Source of the DNA: Ichthyophis bannanicus
Lineage: Eukaryota; Chordata; Amphibia; Gymnophiona; Ichthyophiidae
Assembly: GCA_033557465.1 (NCBI GenBank)
Contig: CM066034.1
Span: 987,513,637-987,577,636, forward strand
Reading direction: 5' to 3'
Length of the DNA stretch: 64,000 nt
Of the stretch, positions 42,950-53,443 are shown one piece after another (position 1 is the first letter of the stretch; every line of letters starts with the position of its first letter). Both the position numbers and the translations under genes were made by a program. The notes under the pieces are model-generated. The model was not told where the DNA came from. It saw only the letters and a program-made list of their open reading frames with translations, and searched no databases.

Positions 42950-43255
42950 AAAGAGTGGAGGAGTGGCCTAGTGGTTGGGGCAAGGTACGTCAGGCCGGAA
43001 AGTCGGGGGTTCAAATCCCACTAGAGGACAGCAACCTTGGGCCGGAAGGACTGGGGTTTCTAGTCCCACAGGTGCTCCTTGTGGTCTTGGGCAAGCCACT
43101 TAACCCTCCATAGCCCATATTCCCTGTAAAATAGTTATCTCCAAGTTATAATGCCCTGTTCAATGTAATTTCAGTTTGTTCAATGTAAACTGCACTGATG
43201 CAGAATAGCACGGTATATAAGAGAATGTAAATAAATATATTACAACTATTTGATA
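42950..43255 (+). mobile_element. tRNA-derived SINE with L2 tail (dimeric B box)
   Basis: A box-like tggcctagtggttgg and B box-like gggttcaaatccca are present. A second related segment follows (gactggggtttctagtccca), then the MIR/L2-like tcttgggcaagccacttaac and the L2 tail acggtatataagagaatgta plus aataaata. Confidence 0.9.
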
Positions 43256-43262
43256 AACTGAA

Positions 43263-44709
43263 TAGTAGCAAATCACCTGGACCGGATGGTATACATCGAA
43301 GAGTGTTGAAAGAACTGAAATATGAGATTGCAGACCTACTATTAGTAATCTGTGAACTTTCATTAAAATCATCTGTAATACCTGAAGATTGCAGGAACGC
43401 CAATTTTAAAAAAGGGTTCCAGGGGTGATCTGGGAAACTACAGACCGGTGAGCCTGACGTCAGTACCAGGAAAAATGGTAGAAACCATCATAAAGAACAA
43501 AATTACACAGCATGTAGATAGTCATGGCCTAATGGGAGACAGCCAACATGGCTTTAGACAAGCAAGATCTTGTCTTACTAATCTGATATGTTTTTTTGAA
43601 GGTCTGAATAAACAGGTAGACAAGGGTGAGTCAGTTGATATAGCGTATCTGGACTTTCAGAAAGCGTTTGACAAGGTCCCTCATCTGAGACTTTTGGCAA
43701 AACTAAAAAGTCATGGGATAGGAGGCAGTGTACTATTGTGGACCGGGAACTGATTAAAAGATAGAAAGCAGAGGGTAGGGCTAAATGGCCAATTTTCCCA
43801 ATGGAAAAAGGTGAATAGTGGTGTACTCCAGGGATCTGCGCTGGGTCCGCTGCTTTTTGACATATTCATAAATGACCTGGAAAAGGGAATAACAAGTGAG
43901 GTTATCAAATTTGCAGACGACACAAAACTGTTTAAACTTGTTAAAACCCAAGAGGATTGTGGAAAACTACTGGAGGATCTGGATAAATTGGAAGACTGGG
44001 CATCCAAATGGCAGATGAAATTTAATGTGGACAAGTGCAAAGTTATGTACCTAGGAAAGAACAACCCACACTATGGTTACACATTGGGAACCACCACCCA
44101 GGAAAAAGATTTAGGAGTCATCGTGGATAACATGTTAAAACCCTCTGCCCAGTGTGCAGCGGCGGCCAAGAAAGCAAATAGAATGCTAGGTATCATAAGG
44201 AAAGGAATGGAAAATAAAACAAAGGATATTATAATGCCTCTGTATCGTTCCATGGTACGACCGCACCTTGAATATTGTGTGCAATTCTGGTCGCCGTATC
44301 TTAAAAAGGATATAGCGTTATTAGAAAAGGTACAGAGAAGATCCACCAAAATGTTAAAGGGGATGGAAGGCTGCTCCTATGAAGAGAGGCTACAAAGGTT
44401 AGGGCTCTTCTCCTGGAAAAGAGATGGCTGAGGGAAGATACGATAGAAGTCTATAAATTAATGAATGGAGTGGAACAGGTAAACGTAGATCGATTGTTTA
44501 CGCTATCAGAATATAGAAAGACTAGGGGACATGCAATGAAGCTACAGGGAAAACTATTTAAGACAAATAAGAGAAAATATTTTTTCACTCAACGTGTTAT
44601 CAAACTCTGGAATTTGTTACCGGAGGATGTAGTAAAGGCTGTTAGTGTAGCTGTGTTTAAAAAAGGTTTGGACAAGTTCCTGGAGGAAAGATACATAAAC
44701 CTTTATTAA
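43263..44709 (+). pseudogene. CR1 ORF2: reverse transcriptase and C-terminus
   Basis: The blocks are SKSPGPDGIHRRVLKELKYE-like sequence, SLTSVPGKMVETIIKNKI, QHGFRQARSCLTNLICFFEG, IAYLDFQKAFDKVPHLRLL, VLQGSALGPLLFDIFINDLE, the catalytic FADDTKLF, RPHLEYCVQFWSPYLKKDIA, and [20 protein letters not shown]. An in-frame stop at 43752 and frameshifts near 43415 and 44425 break it. The VLQGS variant replaces the usual VPQGS. Confidence 0.92.
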
Positions 44710-44879
44710 AAAGGGACCCAGGATTTCAATGCTTGACCCACTACAAGCATTGCGGAACCTGTGTCTCTTGGGGATACTGCTAGGTAATTATGACCTAGAT
44801 TGTCCACTGTTGGAAACAGGATACTGGGCTTGATGGACCTTGGTCTGACCCAGTATGGCATATCTTATGTTCTTTTAAT

Positions 44880-45490
44880 CAGTATGTTAAAGCAGATATA
44901 GAGAGAGAATGGAAAACATCTAAAAGAGAAGAAAGGACAAATGGATAGCTCGCAGAAGAGACAAAGAAACCAGAAGAAAGTGACTGGAGCAATTGAAACT
45001 GAAAAATAAAATCCCAAAGAGAAGGTAGGAAAATACTTTTTATTTTGAATTTATTAACTGGAATATGTCTGGTCTGGGAAGTGTGTATTGCTAACATCTT
45101 TGCGTTTTTGTTTAGTGCAAAAGGAAATTATTTTATAGTTTTATTTCTCCAGTGTTGTACATTTCATGTTTGGCTTTTGGGGTTCCCAGTTTAATTATTA
45201 TCTTCCTATTTCTAAATTGTGTTCCCTTGTTCTTTGTGTGGTGATGGTCTATGTTCTGTGTAACCGAGCTAAGGTATTCCGTTCATGTAGTTTCTGTTTG
45301 ACAGTCCCACTTGTTCTCTTTCCCCCAGTGAGATGTATTGGTATTCTCTGAGATGTATTGGTTTAATATCTGCAGTGTTGCCTTCTGATAGGTAGGGTTT
45401 GGTGCTTTATGAGTCCTGATGGTGCTGGTATGATACGGTGGATTTGCTATGGGTTCTAAATGGTCAGTGTTTATAGTACTTCCTAATGGG
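44880..45490 (+). mobile_element. Minisatellite-bearing repeat, copy 2 (right part)
   Basis: It is the reverse complement of 60-470 in copy 1 (for example agcagatatagagagagaat and gtttggcttttggggttcc against aaccacaaaagccaaac). The right border is unclear. Confidence 0.7.
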
Positions 45491-45689
45491 CCTGGCGGTT
45501 GTTACTGCAATATAGTAATGTAGAAATCTTTTAGTCTGTCTTTATCCATACACTCATTAAGAGGCATGTTTACTAAAAGTGCATGTTAATATTATGCAAA
45601 TATTTATGCAAATGAGACTCCTTATGCAAATGAGGCCCTGCAATTAATCGCCGCACATGGCCCCACACCTCCCTTGTGTTTTTTATTTG

Positions 45690-45725
45690 TCATAGACCGC
45701 TGACGAAAGCTAACTAGCTGAAACT
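45690..45725 (+). ncRNA. Hammerhead-ribozyme-like core (candidate)
   Basis: CTGACGA, a 13-nt stem-loop (agct/agct) and GAAAC occur in the spacing of a hammerhead core, followed by the self-complementary cttggccaag. Penelope-like pLTRs are known to carry such ribozymes. Stem I pairing is not convincing, so activity is doubtful. Confidence 0.35.
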
Positions 45726-45959
45726 TGGCCAAGTTGGGCCCCTAATAAAGTTTCTTTGCTGATATATGGTCTCCTTCCGCTTGTTTTTTCTGTACTGTTC
45801 CCAAGAATTGTTAATGGTTCCAGCTCAGGTTTCGTTCTCTCATTCCTCGTTAGAAGTTCATGCTGATAATGGTGTAGTTATTCTTGATTACTTATCTCTG
45901 CCAATAAACTACCTGTTCTACAGACCTTGTCAGTGTCAGTTATCTAATAGGCGTGGCTT

Positions 45960-46375
45960 CATCTGACCACAGCTACAGCGGACCTCAGGGAGAGTCACCA
46001 GGTGTGGCTGACACATCCTGCTTGTCCATTGAGAATGTAAAGTTGCTTACCTGTAACGGAACTCTCTGTGGACAGCAGGATAAAAGTCAGCCACATGTTC
46101 CAACCCTCCTCCCCTACAGATGAAGCCAATGCCATACACAGGCACAGCCGGACTCGAAGCTCGCTGCCCTACCTGAGAAGAGAGGCCTTGGCTTGGAAGT
46201 ATATGAGCCAGGTAGGGGCGGGCCCAAGATTAGGGGCACCAGGGCACATGCTCAGAAAGGCTTTGCCTATCTGAGCTATAGGAGAGCCATCAGATGACAT
46301 CATCAGGCATGGCTGACTTACCCTGCTCTCCACAGAGAACTTCAGTCACAGGTAAGTAACCTTACTTTGCTGGTT
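45960..46375. mobile_element. DIRS-end foldback element
   Basis: taaagttgcttacctgtaac...ggacagcagg...gtcagcca at 46037-46096 is the reverse complement of the stretch at 46310-46368 with few changes, so a 330-bp segment has inverted ends. The end text resembles the terminal repeats of DIRS elements. Confidence 0.65.
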
Positions 46376-46744
46376 CTTATCCTTCTTAACAGACCGTTTC
46401 TTCTCAGTTACCACTGATGTAAACTCTTAACCTTTGCTCCGTTTAGCTTTGTTTCTTATTTTATCATAGTGTCTCCTTTGAAAGTTCAATGCTATCACAG
46501 TAGTTTCTTAGTGCTTTCATTCCAGTTATTAACTCAAATTCGATCATGTTACGATCACTATTGCCAAGTGGCCTTAACACCACTCATCTTGTACCAAATC
46601 CTCACCTGCGCACTCATCTCTCTTGTTCCTCTTTCCCTTGTGCAAGCCAAGAAGAGAGAGGAGGGGGCTTCAGAGACTGGGATCCTATGCCATGGAGGGG
46701 TAGGCCCACGCTGACTGCATTCTCCTCTCCTTGTCTTCTCTCAG
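46376..46744. other. VWA2 intron end, no gene seen
   Basis: Pyrimidine-rich stretch before the exon acceptor at 46744. Nothing was recognised. Confidence 0.5.
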
Positions 46745-46939
46745 AGGTGGAAGCACAGAGACGAGCCTGGCTCTGAAGTTCATCCTACGGAAAGGTTTCC
46801 CTGGTGGTAGAGACTCCTCAGTCCCCAAAGTCCTCATCGTGCTGTCTGATGGGAAATCGCAGGACCCTGTGCTGTCCCCAGCCCAGCAGCTGAAGGACAG
46901 TGGTGTCATGATCTTTGCGGTGGGAATCAGGTTTCCAAG
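46745..46939 (+). CDS. VWA2: VWA2 exon: first VWA domain, core strands
   Basis: After the single base that completes the split Arg codon, the frame gives GGSTETSLALKF, then GFPGGRDSSVPKVLIVLSDG, then KQLKD-like and FAVGIRFP segments. GGSTET and the SDG turn are the usual second and third metal-site loops of VWA domains; VLIVLSDGKS is the central strand. The acceptor is tctctcag at 46737-46744 and the donor is gtgaga at 46940. The 195 nt hold 64 whole codons plus 1 and 2 bases at the ends, in agreement with both neighbours. The frame is fully open, although the intron before it is packed with mobile elements. Confidence 0.94.
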
Positions 46940-47189
46940 GTGAGATGTGAGAGTTTTAGAACAAGCAAAACCAAATAGGATTCAGTAGAAGTGATACCAA
47001 CTACCAAACAAATACACCTGAAACTGACTGGACAAATGCGTCTTTTTATTGGATGTAAAGGCCTCAGATTTATGCTCTTATCAGTCTGGCTTCTGATATT
47101 TAGAGTCGACCGTTTCAATCATTGGTGTAAAAAAACCTTTTCTATGCCAACAATTTATTTACATAATTTTACTTAATGCTTTGCCTCAA

Positions 47190-47425
47190 CGTGGAGGAGT
47201 AGCCTAGTGGTTAGAGCACTGGCTTGAGAACCAAGAGACCAGGGTTCAGTTCCCACTAGCACTTCTTGTGTCCTTGGGCAAGTCACTTAACCCTCCATTA
47301 CCTCAGAAGAATCCAAGTTATCAGTGTCCCTGTTTAATGTACATTATCACGTTTAAATTACAACATAAAACCACTTTGACTAACAATAAAGTGGTATAAA
47401 TACTCTGTTAAATAAAATATCAAAT
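47190..47425 (+). mobile_element. tRNA/MIR-like SINE
   Basis: Contains gtagcctagtggttagagca (A box), gggttcagttccca (B box), ttgggcaagtcacttaaccc (MIR/L2-type core), and an A-rich end ttaaataaaat. Confidence 0.9.
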
Positions 47426-47599
47426 TTGGATTCCAAATTTCAAAATGTATTGATTTAAAATCATAAATAACGGCTCCAAAATCTCTTATCTTGATTTTAA
47501 ATCCATTCAATGGAGCTGCCTTTCAAATCCTTATATATGCCCAGCCCAACAAAGGCCCACGTTTCACCAGTACAGCTTCCTTAGGGGTGAAGTCATGGA

Positions 47600-47815
47600 T
47601 AAAAGGTTAGGGGGGATATTCAACAGCGGCAGCTAATGCTGTTACAGGGGCTAACCATCACCACTGAAACCTGAACCCAGCAAATCAGTGTCATATCTGG
47701 CCACCAGCACTGAATGCGTGGCTTAGCCGGATAGCGAGCTAGCAGTTATCCCTGGGTGCCGCATTTCTGCAAACCATGTAAACGCTTTTGAATATCCCTC
47801 CTCAATATTTTCTAC
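47600..47815. mobile_element. Foldback MITE (ggggatattcaa ends)
   Basis: The ends ggggggatattcaacagcgg and gcttttgaatatccctcc are inverted relatives. Similar ends occur at 56588 and 54446. Confidence 0.6.
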
Positions 47816-47821
47816 AAATGT

Positions 47822-48010
47822 TTATGTTTATGTTTATTTCGAATTTGATATACCGCTCAGGCCAGAGGCATTAGAGCGGTTTACAATGCAAATCATTCAA
47901 GGAAATAGAAAAGAACGCCATTTATATGATAGGACAGAATAGAGGACAGAGACAGACAGAAAAGAAGAGGAGAGGAACACGGGACAGCGAGTTACCACAA
48001 GTAATGCTTT
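47822..48010 (-). mobile_element. L2 3'-end fragment
   Basis: Reversed, it gives attgtaaaccgctctaatgc and gagcggtatatcaaattc with an aataaacat tail. Confidence 0.75.
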
Positions 48011-49080
48011 AAGAAATAATATTCTTTTACTCACAGTCTGATTCATGTTATCAGAGCGTTGTTACTCCCTCATCTGAGACACCATTAACCTTTGTAAAGC
48101 TGCTCACCAGGTCATTCATTTTGCAAATTAATATATCACAAATTTAGATATTATGAGAGTCATTCAGAGCAGCGTTTAGCAGGGATGTACGTCCAGTTTG
48201 GATGTACATTCCCACTAAACACCAGGGGCCAATTACTGATCCTGAGCTCCCCACACATATAGAGGAACTCAGGATGGAGGCAGGAGGGGGGCAGGCTGGA
48301 GGAGGAATGTGGGCGGGCCGGAGGCATGACCCTGACCCTGGATGTACAGAACCAATTCTGGCTGCGGCTCTGTACATGTGGGGCTGCTGACTTAGACAGG
48401 GACTTATTCCACCTCGGAGGTAGGGGATCGCCACCCTGTGGGCCACCGAAAGCAAGTGAGGTGCAGCAGTGGTTCCCCGCTGCCCTATCCCGGCCATGGC
48501 AGGCTGCTACGGGTGGTAGGGAAACAGGACATCTGTTGGCATGTGGGCAATCGGGGCTCCTGCATCGTGTACCGGTGCCATGGCGACAGGACGCTACGGC
48601 ACCAGGCTCCTTGCAGGAGCCCCAACTGATTTGTACAAGGATCAGGCCGGAGATATAGCGGGCCAGAATTGGTGCACAACCAGCCCATCCAGATTCTGGA
48701 CATCCGGACGTGCCCCATGTGGAATTGTCCTCCATGGCTTTATAAAAATGCACATAGCCATAACAATTACCATAAAGTTTTTAATTTTGATTTCACTAGT
48801 ATACTTGTTTTTTTTTTTCAATAATCTATTGGTTTCATTCTCTTACAAAACTATTTGAATGATGCAGTCAAGGAATTTAAAATTCAACAAAACTGTTGCT
48901 GAAAATATGCTGAATTTGCTAGACGTGTGTCTAATGTCACGGAACTTTCACCTATTTCAAGATTTCTCGAAGATAGCAACATCGCCATCCATTATATCAA
49001 TCACTTGGTGCTGTGGTGAACAGCTCCAATAATATCCAAATAATTAGTTCCTCAGTAAACTCACAATCTGTATTAGTTTT
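48011..49080. other. VWA2 intron, no gene recognised
   Basis: The GC-rich 48150-48760 may be a DNA-transposon remnant; its end text (ggacatccggacgtgcccca) resembles that near 63125. The open frames here overlap on both strands without a recognisable domain. Confidence 0.4.
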
Positions 49081-49084
49081 TTTT

Positions 49085-49378
49085 TTTTAGAGTGGAGGAA
49101 TAGCCTAGTGGTTGGGGGTAAGGTACTTCAGGCCAGAAGGTCAGGGGTTCAAATCCCACTAGAGGACAGCAACCTTGGGCCAGAAGGACTGAGGTTTCTA
49201 GTCCCACAGGTGCTCCTTGTGGTCTTGGGCAAGCCACTTAACCCTCCATAGCCCATGTTCCCTGTAAAATAGTTATCTCCAAGTTATAATGCCCTGTTCA
49301 ATGTAATTTCAGTTTGTTCAATGTAAACCACACTGATGCAGAATAGCACAGTATATAAGAGAATATAAAAAATAAATT
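49085..49378 (+). mobile_element. Dimeric tRNA SINE with L2 tail, second copy
   Basis: Same layout as 42950-43255: gaatagcctagtggttgggg, gggttcaaatccca, then the second B-like segment (gactgaggtttctagtccca), the MIR-like core, and the L2 tail ending aaaaaataaa. Confidence 0.92.
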
Positions 49379-49580
49379 TTATTTATGATTTTTTCTTGAA
49401 CACACTATACATAAAGGAAAAAAGATAATATTATAACAATCCAAGAAAAATGTTAAATCCACATAATAAGAAACACATCAAGGAAGAGGAGTCAGCCAAT
49501 AATAATCTTGGAAATCAACAAGGAAATAGGAGTACACAGACTCCACAATAGGGAGCAAAATCAAATATCCATACCCCCCA

Positions 49581-50484
49581 CTAAATCCCCACTACTTCTT
49601 TTAGATCCAAAAATTTTAACAACGAGGTTACATCAGTATATACATAGGTTTGTCCCCCCAACGTTATAATACAACGACATGGAAACTTCAAGAAGAAAGA
49701 AGCCCCCAAAGCTATTACACGAGCTTTCAAACCCAGAAACTGCTTATGCCGAATCTGGGTAATACGGCCCACATCCGGAAATACCTGGAGTTTATAACCA
49801 CAAAAAGAGCCTCTCTACATTTAAAGTAGGCTCTCAATACACGCAATTTAGTAGATTCAGAGCCAAACTGCACCACTAAAGTGCTACGTTTGAAAATTAC
49901 ATCTGTAGAATCCTCCAGAAAAGCTGTGAGGTTCTGACCAACCGAGCCAGCCGAGGGAACAGAGACCCCTTCAGCTGGCAGTAAAGGAACAGAACCACCA
50001 GATAAATAATACATATGGTGAATATCAGAGATCCCATCTAAATGCAGTACTTCGGTAAAAAACTTTGTAAGCAAAATATCTGAAGATAATAGTTGAGTTA
50101 AAGGAAAATTAAGGAAACGTAAGTTGCACTCTCTAAACTGATTCTCCAGCACTTCTAAACGATAGGAAAGAGTTAAGGAATCACAAATTAAAGCAACATT
50201 ACTATCTCGAGAAGACTGAAGCTGGGATTCAGTTTGAGCGGCCAACTTAACAAAAGAACCTAATTGTTGATCTATACTTTTCAATTTACCGACAGTTTCT
50301 TGAGAAAATTTACAAAGAGATGAAACTGTAGAGGATAAACGAGTATCAATGCTTTGAGTAGCAGTCCATATGTCTATAAGAGTCACTTCCCCCGAAGGGG
50401 GAGCAATAATCAAACCTTCGGAGGTTGCCGGATAGATGGGAAGTGTGTCAGACGGCTGCCTAGGGTGAGAACTTACACAATCTT
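49581..50484 (-). pseudogene. HAL1-like ORF1, C-terminal two thirds
   Basis: Frame pieces 50484-49727 and 49772-49581 cover the coiled-coil region, the RRM-like start NLRFLNFPLTQLLSSDILLT, STKLRVLRAYFKCREALF and the C-terminal block. They align throughout with the protein at 25784-26872. The N-terminal third is at about 51965-52212. Confidence 0.85.
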
Positions 50485-51960
50485 GACGATGCATATATTC
50501 ATATGATTCTTGCAAGGTATTGTGGGTATTGTAGTTCATTCACTCCCAAACACAGCTGATGACAATAATTAAGTTGTGAAACCAGTGGTTAAAGCCAATA
50601 AAATACTTCTTTTATTGATGGGGTTTAATTCACCCAGCACATGTATGCTTGATAGCACTATAAATGAGGTTACTTGCTTGCAGTGTTTAAAATGGATAAC
50701 AAAAAGTCACAAAGTAAACCAGAAAACAACCTTCAGCTTGTCAGGCAATTAGCTAATGTTTTCTTAGCAAATAATTACCAAATACAAAGGCACAAAGTAA
50801 AGAATAAACTTTGCTGGTTAGGTTAACTTCTGCTTATTTTCCACGCCGATCTCAGCAGTGATTCTCCCTTGCTCACACACACAATCAGGTGCAGCCCTAA
50901 TTACTATCAATGGACCAGCTGAAAGCCTTTAGCTGGCTGGCTGCTACTGTGTGAACCCAAATCCTGCTTTAAGAGCTGTTTGCAGTGGAAACAAAGAACA
51001 AAGTTAGGTTTCTTTGTGATAGCTGATGTGTTTGCTCATAGAAAACTAGCAATAGCATTTAGATAAAGAACAGTCCATGTAAATAGTTTCATCTGCTGTA
51101 TTTCCCCCTGCATCAACAATCATAGGGTCAATATCATACATTGGCACAGATGAGTCTTTCATTAAGGCACTATCATGAGAATGCTTATTCCCTTGCTGCC
51201 ATTCTCTATTATAGATAGGGTCTGGATCAGTGTTCATACCTGAGCCTCTCCTGCTATCATTATTCCTCTCTGTATAGCCTGGCCAATATGTAATCCAATT
51301 CTGATGTCCAGCCTTCCAATCTTGATCCCTGGACGCTGGATCTTCTCTCACATACCTTCTGGCCTTGGTCTGAAAGTCCCTTCCACATGCAGTCTTCTCT
51401 CTTCCAGGTAGCCACTGGTGATTCCTATCTCTGCCACTCCATTCCTCTGGCTGAATCCAGTCCAATGGACTCTGCTGGCTTTTGGAATACCTCCCAGTAT
51501 GAGTACTGCCTTGGAATCTCCCAGACCTTCCAATGGCCTTTCTTCTCTTCCTTCCAGAGAGTTTCCTTCTCTCTCTATCTGCTTGGCTTGGCTTCTGTTT
51601 CTCCAGGTGATACTGGTGCTTGTAGCCGTTGCTGTCTCTGTATCTCTTCCTTCCTCTGTAGCTGTTATCTGAAGAATAAGCTCTATTCTTATCCTGTTCT
51701 AATGTGTGCTGCTCCCTAACACAGCGCAGCTGTCTTGAATCAGGCCCTGCCCTTTGAGATGAGTGCTTAGGGATTACCTCATAGCTCTCTTGATTGCACA
51801 CACATTCTCTCACTTCAGCCCCTCTCATGGCTGCTGGAAACCTGGTGCATTCTGGGACTGGTAGTCTTTTATGTGAAAACTCTGTTTTCTCACTTCTACC
51901 AGAACTGACAGGTTGCTTGTTCAGAGTCACATCATCTTTTCTATAGCTCCTACCTGAGCT
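50485..51960 (-). mobile_element. Unidentified ~1.5-kb insertion with a 294-aa ORF
   Basis: It splits the HAL1-like ORF1. A stretch at 50600-50620 (ccaataaaatacttctttta, reversed giving aataaaagaa) could be a polyadenylation region. The borders carry actacaatacccac and cattctgggactggtagt, resembling ZNF143-type sites in inverted positions. Family unknown; an LTR-type or DNA-type element are both possible. Confidence 0.5.
51046..51930 (-). CDS. 294-aa Arg/Ser/Gln-rich ORF of unknown family
   Basis: Long open frame in the inserted segment. It is rich in Arg, Lys, Ser and Gln in the middle (RGRKRYRDSNGYKHQYHLEK and SGRKRRKAIGRSGRFQG), with Trp-containing repeats (PLDWIQPEEWSGRDRNHQW) and an acidic C-terminus (DIDPMIVDAGGNTADETIYM). 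The composition would fit a gag-like nucleic-acid-binding protein. I do not recognise it, and it may be only a fragment. Confidence 0.4.
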   Translation of the reverse strand: MTLNKQPVSSGRSEKTEFSHKRLPVPECTRFPAAMRGAEVRECVCNQESYEVIPKHSSQRAGPDSRQLRCVREQHTLEQDKNRAYSSDNSYRGRKRYRDSNGYKHQYHLEKQKPSQADRERRKLSGRKRRKAIGRSGRFQGSTHTGRYSKSQQSPLDWIQPEEWSGRDRNHQWLPGREKTACGRDFQTKARRYVREDPASRDQDWKAGHQNWITYWPGYTERNNDSRRGSGMNTDPDPIYNREWQQGNKHSHDSALMKDSSVPMYDIDPMIVDAGGNTADETIYMDCSLSKCYC

Positions 51961-52512
51961 ATGATAAGCTTCCTTATCACAAGTGGTAGTGGGGGAGAAA
52001 CATCAGGGGGGCTTTCCAATAATGTAGATGAAAAGGTAGCATGTGGGAGAGGAGGAGGAGACCGGGATTCCGGGCTCAACGAGACCCCTTCTGGTGACGG
52101 AATACCAGGCAGCAGGGAAGTCAGATGCTTGTCCATGGGGCCCACCATCTTACCTCCTTTAGCAGACTCTCCCGGTCTAGCACCAACTTTACCCTTCCGC
52201 TTGCCCATTTCACACGGACAAACACCCAGCTTCACGGTACCAGTATAAGCTCCTAACATGCTCCGAAGGGGTGCAAAAGGGGCGTGCCCTGCCCCTTGGT
52301 TCACGCTCCTTAGACTATGCCACGTGGCCGCATAAGGTACCGCTGGGCTTTGTAGAGAAGGTGGGGGAGACCACCAGCCCTGGGAAAGTCCTCCAAATGC
52401 CTGCTAGCTGTTCCACGCCTCCAGACAGCCCGCTGCACTGCTCCGCGAGACGGACAAAAGTGACAGCTCCCACGTGCAATGGCACACTCTCCCCTTTATT
52501 AGGGTTTTTAAT

Positions 52513-52625
52513 AGAAACATAGAAACAGAAACATGATGGCAGAAAAAGACCATATGGCCTATATAGTCTGCCCTTCCATATGAATTACAATAGTCCTCTT
52601 TTTACCTTTAGAGATCCTCTGAGTT
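52513..52625 (-). mobile_element. CR1 3'-end fragment
   Basis: gaaacatagaaacagaaaca, then gatggcagaaaaagaccata and tagtctgccc. Same CR1 3' terminus as the other fragments. Confidence 0.8.
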
Positions 52626-52837
52626 TGGCAAAAATGTTGCTTAGCCAGTCTAATGAAGTGATTCAGCTGTCTCGGATCCTATAAGAACGTTACTGCCACT
52701 CTGTGAATTTCTGTCCAAATGGACTGAAACTGTGCCTCATACCATAAGACTTGAATCAATTGCAAAATGTCTAGATGGTAGCAATAGTTACACCATTAAA
52801 ATAAATCACCCCTAAAAGTTTAATATTTAAAAGTATG

Positions 52838-53443
52838 GAGGGGGATTTTAGAAGGGACGTCCCTGTGCAATCGGGAACGCTCAGGATGCAACATGCAGGA
52901 AATGCCAGGGATGTCTATGTCTCTGGCTAATGTTAGACACAGACATCGCCAAAGTGGATGTGGTCATGGCCAGACACATAGACGTCCCCAGTAGGGATGC
53001 ATGAATTGGGGACGTGCAGCCCAGGGAAGCTAGTGAACAGGGTCATCCAGCGGTAGAGCATATTAACAACATGAGCCCCCCATTCCCCATCGTTTTCTGT
53101 TGACATATGCTGGAATACAGGGAATATGAGTGTAATTCCTTCTCCACCCCCTCCAGATGTTGGCCAGGGAAAGCAGATATTTTTCTAATGCCTGGAGCAG
53201 GTCTAGCTCTGGCCGCGATTCGGGACATCCAGGGTGCTTCCAAGATCAGGCGGGGTCGTCCGGGACAGTAGTACCACCCCAGCCTTGCCTCGACCATGCC
53301 TCCATTCAGACCCGGATGTCCTTGCGCTGGGCGTCCCCAGAGCCGGCTTTTAAAATGGCTCTGGGGACGTCTCTGTGATTTGGATGTCTGCATACCCATT
53401 TGTGGAAGTCCAAATCACTAATAGCACTCCTAAAATTCCCCTT
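52838..53443. mobile_element. Foldback DNA element (~600 bp)
   Basis: The ends agggggattttagaagggac and, inverted, aaggggaattttaggagtgc are near-complementary. The interior is GC-rich with gacgtcc repeats. No transposase. Confidence 0.55.

Larger units (their letters stand above)
42596..44879 (+). mobile_element. CR1 LINE, 5'-truncated, with complete 3' end
   Basis: It is inserted in repeat copy 2, with aatcag at both borders as a possible short duplication (42589-42594 and 44875-44880). It ends with the CR1 3' UTR (aggatactgggcttgatgga, then cttatgttctt). A SINE is nested at about 42950-43255. Confidence 0.88.
39327..45795. mobile_element. 6.5-kb interval bounded by ~75-bp inverted repeats
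   Basis: Left: acagaaaaaacaagtggaag, then gagaccatatatcggcaaag and cttattaggggcc-like sequence. Right (45700-45795), inverted: the same with few changes. Between them lie AT-rich sequence, an L2 tail, the minisatellite repeat copy 2, and a CR1. It could be one element with TIRs, or two Penelope-like pLTRs in inverted order. No transposase was found. Confidence 0.55.
49380..52505 (-). mobile_element. ORF1-only (HAL1-like) retroposon with nested insertion
   Basis: On -: a 5' UTR like that of 25655-25783 (ctacaaagcccagcggtacc against ctacaaagcccgacgagtgc), MGKRKGKVGARPGESAKG, GPMDKHLTSLLPGIPSPEG, then after an insertion GEVTLIDIWTATQSIDTRLS to the C-terminal domain (GLKARVIALGASFFLKFPCR). Frameshift near 49770. 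An A-rich tail lies at about 49380-49400. Confidence 0.85.

Noticed and set aside
42960..43040. Possible functional tRNA gene (A and B boxes)
   Set aside because: The boxes belong to a SINE head with the same body and L2 tail as 49085-49378. No complete cloverleaf could be drawn.
48160..48858. Several overlapping open frames on both strands (up to 197 aa)
   Set aside because: GC-rich intronic sequence, open on both strands with no recognisable domain or splice context.
53043..53399. 118-aa open frame
   Set aside because: Lies inside the foldback element 52838-53443; no conserved motifs, and the other strand is also open.
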